Positions 1-7,154 of a stretch of DNA of 64,000 nucleotides are shown here, piece after piece (position 1 is the first letter of the stretch; every line of letters begins with the position of its first letter). A program made the position numbers and the translations under genes. Below the pieces are notes generated by a model, which did not search any database, was not told the origin of the DNA, and saw only the letters and a list, made by a program, of their open reading frames with translations. The stretch comes from Micromonospora sp. MA102 (GTDB lineage: Bacteria > Actinomycetota > Actinomycetes > Mycobacteriales > Micromonosporaceae), in the NCBI RefSeq assembly GCF_025460765.1, contig NZ_JAMWEG010000020.1:56582-120581 (forward strand), in the 5' to 3' direction.

Positions 1-1
1 C

Positions 2-220
2 GCGCCCCTGAACGGCATCCGCAACGTCGCCGGCCCGGACGTCTTCGCCCTCGACGAGCTGGGCCGGGTCACCCTGGCCGCCCAGGGGGACGACCGGAAC
101 GTCGTCATCGACGACGCGGCCGGCATGTTCGCGGTGGTCGACGGCGACGTGCTGATCGCGGGCCCGGACGCACACCTGGCGCCCACGCACTACCGGGACT
201 GGATGCGGTCCGCCCACTGA
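2..220 (+). CDS. C-terminal end of an unidentified protein (cut by window edge)
   Basis: The frame is open from the first base to a TGA at 218-220 and gives 72 residues ending in DWMRSAH. Codon use is typical for the genome, so this is probably the real 3' end of a gene starting outside the window. The residues visible alternate short beta-like stretches with Gly/Asp turns (for example VIDDAAGMFAVVDGDVLIAGPD). I see no motif that identifies the family. Its stop lies 13 bp from the stop of the convergent membrane hydrolase gene. Confidence 0.5.
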   Translation, partial: APLNGIRNVAGPDVFALDELGRVTLAAQGDDRNVVIDDAAGMFAVVDGDVLIAGPDAHLAPTHYRDWMRSAH

Positions 221-233
221 CCCGGGTGGGGCC

Positions 234-2477
234 TCAGCCGACGGCGTCCGGCGGGTCCGGCGGTTCGCGGAGGCGCGCGACCAGCTCGCGCGCCGCCTCG
301 ATGAACGGCTGGTCGGACTCGCCGGGCCGGTGCCCCTGGATCGGCGGTGGGACGCTGTCGCCCGGTGGCGCCACCACGGCGGCCGGGTCCCGCAGCCGGC
401 GGTCCACCGCCGCGGCCGGGTCCCCGGCCCGCGCCGCCGGCGGGTGGGCGGCAAAGATCCGGCCTCCGACAGGGTCGGTCGCGCGCCACAGGTTCAACCA
501 CCGCCAGCCGACCCGCGCGCCGATCTCGCGCAGGGCGTCGTCGTCGACGTAGGCGGGGTAGAGCCGGGCGTAGAGACGGCGCAGCGGCGACCCGTAGGTG
601 AGCAGTGCGACCCGGCTGCTGACCCGGGGCGGCAACTGGAGCATCGTCGCGGCGGCCAGGACCGAGCCGTGGCTGTGGCCGGTGAGCAGCACGGCGTTGC
701 CGGACTCGACCAGGAAGGTGATGCGCCGGGCCAGCTCCGGCACGGAGCGCTCGGCGTAGCAGGGCGGCGCGAACGGGTGGGCGGCCCGGGGCCAGAACGT
801 GCCGAGGTCCCACAGGATGCCGACGTGACGCCTGAACTCGGCGGTCCGGTAGGCGAAGATCGCGCCGAGCACCAGGCCGAGGATGATCGCCGCGATCACC
901 CAGCTGCCGAACGCGATGAGGAAGGTGACCAGGTCGGCCGGCACCCCCGCGTACCGTTCGATGACGTCACCCGGCCACACCTCCATCCGGCCGAGGGTGG
1001 TGGTGGCCGTGCCGATCCCGGCGAGGCAGGCGTAGACCACGGCCAGCGGTATGAGGATCTCGGTGAACCGCGCCCGCGCCACCGCCTGCCGGACCTGCCC
1101 CAGCCGCGGCCCGGCCTCCGGCGGCGGGTCGGGATAGTCGCGGGCGACGATCGCCGCCGCGGCACGAAGCCGGCGCGGTCGGGAGAACAGGGTCACCAGG
1201 CCCGCCACGACCAGCGTGATCAGCACGGCCCGGAAGAAGCCGAAGATCGCCCAGGTGTACGCCCGCGGCGGTCCGGCGGTGATGGCCACCGCCGTCGGCG
1301 CGTCGCGGTCCAGGAAGTCGGCCACCCGGTAGACCAGTTCGGCGGAGTACGCCACCGCCAGGCTGATCGCCGCGGCCGCCACCGCCAGCGCTCCCAGCCC
1401 GAGCAGCGGGGTGCCGTCCGGCCCGCGGTCCCGGCGGCACAGCAGCACGGCGCCCAGGGCGGCCAGCAGCGTCGTCTGGGTGACGAACAGCCAGGTGAGG
1501 ATCGCGTCGTAGCCGGGCAGGCCGCCACCCTCGCGCCACGGCGCCGGGCCGGCCAGGACGTGAGCCGTGACGACGACGGTGAGGATCAGGGCGACCGTCC
1601 GCAGCGTGCTGGTGACCCGGTCGAGTCGCCGGTCCGTGGCGGCCCGGTCGATCAGCGGCGGCGTGCAGAGCAGGACGACGCAGGTGACCAGGACGGCCCC
1701 GGTGACGACCGCCAGCGCCAGGGTGCCGGCCGAGGCGCCGGGTCCGGCCCGGGCGGCGAGCAGCGTGACGTCGAGCGTCGCGAACGCCGCCGCGACGTGG
1801 ATGGAGCGCAGCCGGCCCACCAGCGGCTCGGAGTCCCACCGGCCGACGGTGCCGAGCTGATGGGCGGACACGTCGGCCTCAGGAGCACGGAACGCCTCGA
1901 ACACCCGCCCCGGGCGGGTACTGGCGCGCCAGAGCAGGCCGACGGCGGCGGCCGGCACCAGCGCCAGCACCGCCAGCCGCAGCCCGACCGGCCGCCCACC
2001 CAGCCAGGACAGCCAACTGCGCCCGGCCAGGCAGTGCGGTGACGCCGTGCACTTCCACGCGATCAGGTCCAGGGCCACGCCGGCGCACGCGAGGACGTAC
2101 AGCGCGGTGAGCGTGAGCGCCAGCAACCGGCACAGCGACCGGACCGTCACGTCGGAGCCGCGGCCCGGCGGACGCATCCAGATCGCCACGTTGACCAGCA
2201 TGAACGGCAGCAGGAACACCAGCGAAAGGGTCCGGGCCACGGTCCCGGCGGGCAGGTCAGCCCAGCGGTACGCCTCCAGCGTCACCCGCTCGGCTCCGCC
2301 GGCGCCCGGCCTGCGGCGGGCGGGCCGGTAGAAGCCGCCGCTGCGGTCGCCCGCGACCTGCTGGACCTGCGGCAGGTCCAGGACCTGGCCGGCGCTCGCC
2401 CGGGAGGCCCCGTGCACCCGCAGTTCGACCACGTCGCCGGACGCCGCCGGCCCGCCCCGCGCTGCCGCATCCGACAT
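234..2477 (-). CDS. Polytopic membrane protein with alpha/beta-hydrolase-like Ser-Asp-His motifs
   Basis: A 747-aa protein. The N-terminus has a short soluble segment with ELRVHGAS, which resembles the first strand and oxyanion-loop HG motif of alpha/beta hydrolases. About eight hydrophobic segments follow between residues ~75 and ~540. The C-terminal soluble part carries a nucleophile-elbow motif GHSHGS (Ser602), an Asp in RATDPVGG (Asp668) and a His in QGHRPG (His716), in the order expected of a catalytic triad. The triad is inferred. A close paralogue lies at 14368-16617 and keeps all three residues. The ATG at 2477 was chosen because it aligns with the paralogue's start and no upstream in-frame homology exists. 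Substrate is unknown; a membrane-embedded lipase or esterase is the best guess. Confidence 0.85.
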   Translation of the reverse strand: MSDAAARGGPAASGDVVELRVHGASRASAGQVLDLPQVQQVAGDRSGGFYRPARRRPGAGGAERVTLEAYRWADLPAGTVARTLSLVFLLPFMLVNVAIWMRPPGRGSDVTVRSLCRLLALTLTALYVLACAGVALDLIAWKCTASPHCLAGRSWLSWLGGRPVGLRLAVLALVPAAAVGLLWRASTRPGRVFEAFRAPEADVSAHQLGTVGRWDSEPLVGRLRSIHVAAAFATLDVTLLAARAGPGASAGTLALAVVTGAVLVTCVVLLCTPPLIDRAATDRRLDRVTSTLRTVALILTVVVTAHVLAGPAPWREGGGLPGYDAILTWLFVTQTTLLAALGAVLLCRRDRGPDGTPLLGLGALAVAAAAISLAVAYSAELVYRVADFLDRDAPTAVAITAGPPRAYTWAIFGFFRAVLITLVVAGLVTLFSRPRRLRAAAAIVARDYPDPPPEAGPRLGQVRQAVARARFTEILIPLAVVYACLAGIGTATTTLGRMEVWPGDVIERYAGVPADLVTFLIAFGSWVIAAIILGLVLGAIFAYRTAEFRRHVGILWDLGTFWPRAAHPFAPPCYAERSVPELARRITFLVESGNAVLLTGHSHGSVLAAATMLQLPPRVSSRVALLTYGSPLRRLYARLYPAYVDDDALREIGARVGWRWLNLWRATDPVGGRIFAAHPPAARAGDPAAAVDRRLRDPAAVVAPPGDSVPPPIQGHRPGESDQPFIEAARELVARLREPPDPPDAVG

Positions 2478-2551
2478 GGGCCCCCCGAGTCGTCTTCTGG
2501 GGGCCAGACCGGGTGAACCCGGCCGAGGAGGGCCCCGCCGCTCGGGGCGGT

Positions 2552-2576
2552 CTACCCCGCCCGGCCGGGCCCAACC
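2552..2576 (-). promoter_or_regulatory. Candidate promoter, GGTT-N15-GGGTAG
   Basis: Reading leftward, GGTT (2576-2573), 15 bp and GGGTAG (2557-2552) precede the membrane hydrolase by about 75 bp. The arrangement resembles actinobacterial sigma-B-type promoters (GNNT-N14-16-GGGTA). The 11-mer GCGGTCTACCC covering the -10 is also found upstream of the paralogue at 16673-16683. Confidence 0.4.
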
Positions 2577-2641
2577 GCGTCCCGGCGTCACCTCCGGGCC
2601 GGCCCGCCGCGGGCCCTCCGGGCCCGCCGGTGCGGTCCCGG

Positions 2642-5600
2642 TCACCGTGCCGGCGGGTCGTAAGCCGGAGCCGGTCCGGCCGTCCGCCGTCCCCGGCCGG
2701 CGGCCAGCAGCAGGCCGGCGCCGGCCAGGACCGCTCCGACGGCGGCGGCGCGTCCCGCGAGGTCGGCGGGAATGCCCAGGTAGACCGTGATGCCGAGGAT
2801 GCGGGACAGGCCCCAGGGCAGCAGCGCCAGCTGGTCGTTCCACACCGTCAACGCGCGTTCCAGGCCGACCACGGCGACCAGACCGGCCAGCACGCCGAGC
2901 GGGACGCCCGCGGCGGTCAGGGTCAGCCCGACGACCCGGCGTCGCCGCACGGCGTACCGGTCGCGGAGGACGACGGCGGTGGCCACGAACAGCCAGCCGA
3001 ACGCGGCGAACGCGGCCGTGAGGTAGGCGGCGCGCAGGGCCGGGGCGGTCCAGAAGGCGAACCAGTAGCCGCCCGGCCCGCGGCCGGCGAGCGCCGCCAG
3101 GAGCAGCACGCTGCGCAGCAGCGCGACGCCGCCCACCACGGCCCACAGGTGGAACGGATCCCGCCGGCCGACGGCGACGCGGACGACGAGGGCGAACAGC
3201 GCCCATCCGCCGAGGCTGACCAGCAGGTGCGCGGGGGCGGCGAACCACGTGAACACGAGCCGGCTGGCCACCAGGACCAGGGCCGGGACCAGCCACACGA
3301 GGACCCGGTCCGCCCCGGACCGGGGCACCGGCAGCGCGGCCACCCGCCACGGCCGGACCGCGCCCAGCAGCAGCCCGCGCGCGGCGGCGGCGCCGAACCC
3401 CCGCCCGCGCAGGCCGAGCAGCACCACCACCAGGATCAGCGCGAGCAGCGCCCGGGCCGCCCAGGCCATGGCGGGGTCCCGGTCCGCGCGTGCCGCCCCG
3501 AGGTCGGCGGCCGTGAAGTTGTACGCGGGCAGGTCCGGGTCGGCGCCGTAGCGCTGCCGGTGCGCGTCCCGCGCCTGCTGGTACGCGGTCGCGGCGGCCC
3601 GCCAGCCGTCGTGGGCGGCAGGGGCGCCGGTGTCCAGCCACTGCGCGTGCCGCAGCACCATGGTCCGGTAGGCGGCCAGCGCCTCGAACAGGTTCACCTC
3701 GTAGTCCAGGGTGCCGGTGAAGTGCTCGCGGAGCGCCGCGTCCCGCCAGGTCGCCGGATCGGTGGCGGCCACCAGGTCCCGCATGCGCCGGGCCAGCGCG
3801 ACGGCCTGTCCACCCTCGTCGATCGCCTCCTCGACGCGGCCGCCGGTGACCGCGTAGATGCTGTCCAGGGCCGCCGAGTCGCCGGTCGGGATGTCCCACT
3901 CGAAGATCCACATCATCGGCGGCGGCTCCAGCCCGAGCGCCCGCACCGACCGGTCGGCGTACGGGCCGATGTAGAGCCCGCGGGTGACCGCCGGCCGGGA
4001 CAGCGCCATGGCCTGCCCGATCGCCGCGACGGTGTCCGGGTCGGCGGAGAACGTGCGGTACGCCCAGTCCGCCGTGACCTGCGCCGGGTCGGTGTCCGGA
4101 TCCCAGGCCAGCCGCGCCACGGCGTACGTGTTGAGATCGTAGAGCTGCCAGAACCCGGCCTGCCGGTAGAGCGACATCGGTCCGGCGCGCAGCGGGCCGC
4201 CGTCCTGCGTCCAGTTCCAGACGCCCTCGACCCTCGGGTTGGCGGCGAGGAACGCCCGCAGCGCCTGGCGGTGCAGCGGGCCGAGGTCGTTGGGCAGCGA
4301 GCCGAACCCCTCGAACTCGCGGCGGGCCTGGAACTCCACGATGCGGCGGTGCGCACCGGCCAGCAGGGTGGTGTTCAGCGGCAGGTGGCTGTAGAAGTCG
4401 CCGAGGGTGTACTTGGTGGACACGATCAGGTGCGGGTCGTCGATACCGCCGAGCACCCGCGCGTACGACTCCGGGTTGGTGTGCAGGTCGCCGACCGCGC
4501 CCACGCCGACCGTCCAGGTCCGGAAGATGACCTCCCGGCCGGCCCTTCCCGCGGTGTCCAGCAGCGCGCGCAGCATCGCCTGCACGGACGCCTCCGTGGT
4601 GACGGCCAGCTTCGAGGAGTAGTCCCAGCCGTCCTGGGCGTACACCTCGCCGCCCTCGCCGACGCGGACCATCAGCCCGTCGACGAACGGCATGCTCTCG
4701 AACAGCTCGGCCAGCCCCGCCTGGTAGACGGCCCAGAGCCGGGGATCGGCCACGTCGAGCCCGCCGACGGTCCGCGTCAGGTACGCCTCCAGCGGCGGCG
4801 ACACGGCGAGCATGTCGGTGAGCAGGAAGACCTTCACGCCCATCTGCTCGGCGTACCCGAAGACCGGGCCGAACGCCGCGACCATGGCCCGCGCACGGTC
4901 GACGTGGGTGTCGCCCGGCGGGTACACCGCGTGCCCGTCGCCGACCTTTGCGAAGGTGACGTACTCCAGGAAGCCCGGCACCACGACGGCGTTGTAGCCC
5001 TGGGCCACCGAGTGGTCGACGAACTGCCGGAACTGCGCGCCGACGCGGGCCACCGCGCCGGCGTCCACCCACGGCGCCCGCGGCAGGAGCGCCGGCCCGA
5101 CCACGTCGGTGTTCAGGCGGTAGTCGTCGCCCGCGGCGAAGGCGGCCGGGTCCGGCTCGCGGCCCACCGAGCCGGCATCGGTGAGCCGCAGGCCGAGCCG
5201 GGGCGTGACCAGCCGGCCCGCGTCGGCGGTGGGCAGCACCTCGGCGCCGGAGCGGATCCGGTCGGCGAGCCGGTACAGCCCGGCCGCGGCGCCCGCCACG
5301 TCGGTCCCGTCGACGGCCAGTTCGGTCCCGCGGACGCCGAGCCGGTAGGACTCCGGCGCCGCGCCCGGCGCGGGGCGCACGGCCGCCCGCAGCACGGTCA
5401 CCGCCGACGGGTCCGGTGCGGTCGCGCTCGCCGGGGTCGTGCTCTCCGCCGGCGCCGGCGCGGCAGGGGTGACGGCCGGGCGGGGCAGGCCCCGCGCGGC
5501 CAGGGCGTCGGCGACCGCGGCCGCGGCCTTGCGGGTGCGCGGTTCGTCGGGCACGACCACGGACGACAGCGGCGGCGCCGGCGCGGCGACCCGCCGGGGC

Positions 5601-5755
5601 GCGGCGGCGGCGTCCTCGTGCGGCACGGCCGCGGGGGCGTGGCTCAGCCCGAGCGCGTCGTCGACTCCCCAGGCCACACCCGCGCCGAGCACCAGCAGGA
5701 CGAGCGCGGCGGCGAGCAGCGGGTACGGCCTCCGGGCCGGAGTGACGTGAATCAC
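2642..5755 (-). CDS. Membrane-anchored glycoside-hydrolase-like protein with C-terminal multi-pass domain
   Basis: A 1037-aa protein. A signal-anchor helix (about residues 10-30) is followed by a Pro/Ala-rich linker and a domain at about 55-185 resembling the N-terminal domain shared by GH67 alpha-glucuronidases and GH20 enzymes (LAVDGTDVAGAAAGLYRLAD). Residues 190-640 look like a TIM-barrel catalytic region, with conserved-looking acidic/aromatic stretches such as MVRVGEGGEVYAQDGW and VEGVWNWTQDGGP. About eight membrane helices occupy 690-1015. The GTG start at 5755 overlaps the stop of the MFS gene by 4 bp (GTGA), so the two are translationally coupled. Which sugar is cleaved cannot be told from sequence; alpha-glucuronidase-like is a fold-level guess. 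The fusion to a large membrane domain is unusual. Confidence 0.75.
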   Translation of the reverse strand: MIHVTPARRPYPLLAAALVLLVLGAGVAWGVDDALGLSHAPAAVPHEDAAAAPRRVAAPAPPLSSVVVPDEPRTRKAAAAVADALAARGLPRPAVTPAAPAPAESTTPASATAPDPSAVTVLRAAVRPAPGAAPESYRLGVRGTELAVDGTDVAGAAAGLYRLADRIRSGAEVLPTADAGRLVTPRLGLRLTDAGSVGREPDPAAFAAGDDYRLNTDVVGPALLPRAPWVDAGAVARVGAQFRQFVDHSVAQGYNAVVVPGFLEYVTFAKVGDGHAVYPPGDTHVDRARAMVAAFGPVFGYAEQMGVKVFLLTDMLAVSPPLEAYLTRTVGGLDVADPRLWAVYQAGLAELFESMPFVDGLMVRVGEGGEVYAQDGWDYSSKLAVTTEASVQAMLRALLDTAGRAGREVIFRTWTVGVGAVGDLHTNPESYARVLGGIDDPHLIVSTKYTLGDFYSHLPLNTTLLAGAHRRIVEFQARREFEGFGSLPNDLGPLHRQALRAFLAANPRVEGVWNWTQDGGPLRAGPMSLYRQAGFWQLYDLNTYAVARLAWDPDTDPAQVTADWAYRTFSADPDTVAAIGQAMALSRPAVTRGLYIGPYADRSVRALGLEPPPMMWIFEWDIPTGDSAALDSIYAVTGGRVEEAIDEGGQAVALARRMRDLVAATDPATWRDAALREHFTGTLDYEVNLFEALAAYRTMVLRHAQWLDTGAPAAHDGWRAAATAYQQARDAHRQRYGADPDLPAYNFTAADLGAARADRDPAMAWAARALLALILVVVLLGLRGRGFGAAAARGLLLGAVRPWRVAALPVPRSGADRVLVWLVPALVLVASRLVFTWFAAPAHLLVSLGGWALFALVVRVAVGRRDPFHLWAVVGGVALLRSVLLLAALAGRGPGGYWFAFWTAPALRAAYLTAAFAAFGWLFVATAVVLRDRYAVRRRRVVGLTLTAAGVPLGVLAGLVAVVGLERALTVWNDQLALLPWGLSRILGITVYLGIPADLAGRAAAVGAVLAGAGLLLAAGRGRRTAGPAPAYDPPAR

Positions 5756-7041
5756 GCTCGCATCGTAGAGGTGCTCCCGCCGTTGCCCAGGTGCGCGGGC
5801 TGCCGGTCGAACCGGGTGGGTCGCAGGGCGGCGGCGACACCGGCGCCCAGCGCGATCGTGAGCACGGCGGAGATCAGCAGGGTGTGCCGGCCGCCGACCA
5901 CCGCGACGACCGGACCGCCCAGCAGGGTGCCCAGCGCGGTGGCCGGAGTGGTCAGCGCGGTGCGGGCGGCGAGCACCCGGCTCAGGGCCCGCGGTGGGGT
6001 GTCCCGCTGGAACAGGGCCGTGGAGATGGCGGTGAACGGGCCGTAGACCAGGCCGCCGAGGGCCAGCCCGACCAGCCCGGGCGCGACGGCGTCGGTGAGC
6101 CCGAGGGGGAGCAGGGCGGCGCCCCAGCCCACGATGATGCCCACCACGACCGGCCAGGGCGGGCGGCGCCGCAGCAGCGGAGCCCCGAGCGCGCCCGCCG
6201 TCGCCCCGACGCCGAACACCGTCCAGTAGAGACCCAGCAGGCCCGGTGAGCCGTGCAGTCCCTGGGCCACGTGGACGGGCAGGGCCACCTCGACCGGGCC
6301 GTAGAGGAAGAAGAACGCGCAGGTGACCGCGATCAGCCCGAGCAGGCGTGGCCGGTCCGCGATGGTGCGCCAGCCACCCGCCGACGGCTCGGCCGCCGGC
6401 ACGCCGAAAGTGGTGGCCCGCCGGGCCGGGACCGTCCAGCCGGCCACGGCCAGCACCGCGAAGCTCGCCGCGTCGACCGCGATCACCCAGCCCGGGCCGA
6501 CCAGCGCGGTCAGCCCGCCGGCCAGGGCCGGGCCGACCACGAAGGCGGCCTGCGCGAACGTGGACAGCAGCGCGTTGCCGGTGAGCCGGTCCTCCTCCGC
6601 CGGCAGCACCTCCGCCACGAGCGTGTACGCCCCGGCGTTCCCCCACGCGTGCAGCAGGGAGGACACCGCCAGCAACGCCACGTACGCCACCGGGTCCAGC
6701 AGCCCCGACACCGCCAGGATCGCGACCGCGCCGAGGGCCGTCGCCCGTACCGAGGCGTCGGCCGCCACGAGGTGCGCGGCGCGCATCCTCCGCACCAGCC
6801 GGGCGAGCACGGCCGCGCCGAGCGGGGCCGGCAGCGCGTACGCGGCCACGGCCAGCCCGGTCCAGACGCCGGCCTGGCCGGCCGGCGCGATCTGGACCGC
6901 GAGCCACGCCACGGCGACCATGCTCATGCCGTCGCCGAGGGAGGAGACCAGCATTCCGGGCAGGGTCCGGCGAAGCACCGGCTGTCTCAGCAGCCGCCCG
7001 ACCGAGCCGGCCCACGACCGCACACCAGACGCTGGGTTCAT
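5752..7041 (-). CDS. MFS transporter (12-helix exporter type)
   Basis: A 429-aa integral membrane protein with about twelve hydrophobic segments in two halves. The loop after helix 2 has Arg-rich residues (RLVRRMRAAH) in the position of the MFS A-motif. The family (MFS_3/enterobactin-exporter-like) exports small molecules by proton antiport; the substrate here is unknown. The ATG at 7041 has GGAG-type purines 5-12 bp upstream and removes a Gly/Arg-rich, unconserved N-terminal extension that would be read from 7137. Its stop overlaps the start of the glycoside-hydrolase-like gene. It is divergent from the LuxR-type regulator, which may control it. Confidence 0.88.
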   Translation of the reverse strand: MNPASGVRSWAGSVGRLLRQPVLRRTLPGMLVSSLGDGMSMVAVAWLAVQIAPAGQAGVWTGLAVAAYALPAPLGAAVLARLVRRMRAAHLVAADASVRATALGAVAILAVSGLLDPVAYVALLAVSSLLHAWGNAGAYTLVAEVLPAEEDRLTGNALLSTFAQAAFVVGPALAGGLTALVGPGWVIAVDAASFAVLAVAGWTVPARRATTFGVPAAEPSAGGWRTIADRPRLLGLIAVTCAFFFLYGPVEVALPVHVAQGLHGSPGLLGLYWTVFGVGATAGALGAPLLRRRPPWPVVVGIIVGWGAALLPLGLTDAVAPGLVGLALGGLVYGPFTAISTALFQRDTPPRALSRVLAARTALTTPATALGTLLGGPVVAVVGGRHTLLISAVLTIALGAGVAAALRPTRFDRQPAHLGNGGSTSTMRA

Positions 7042-7154
7042 CTCCGCCGCTCCGTTCGCCGTCACCGATCTGCCTGCGCCTGAGCCTCGCCCGCGGGAGG
7101 CGGTACCGGCATCGGTGCCGACCACGGAAACCACCACGGATCGACGGCACGGGG

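Noticed and set aside
234..5840. 1868-codon open frame on the minus strand
   Set aside because: It is the membrane hydrolase frame extended upstream through the glycoside-hydrolase gene; the upstream half is Arg/Gly/Pro-rich shadow translation. The real start is at 2477.
2513..6046. 1177-codon plus-strand open frame opposite the glycoside-hydrolase and MFS genes
   Set aside because: The translation is dominated by Gln, Arg, Gly, Pro and His without any fold-like pattern, as expected antisense to GC-rich genes.
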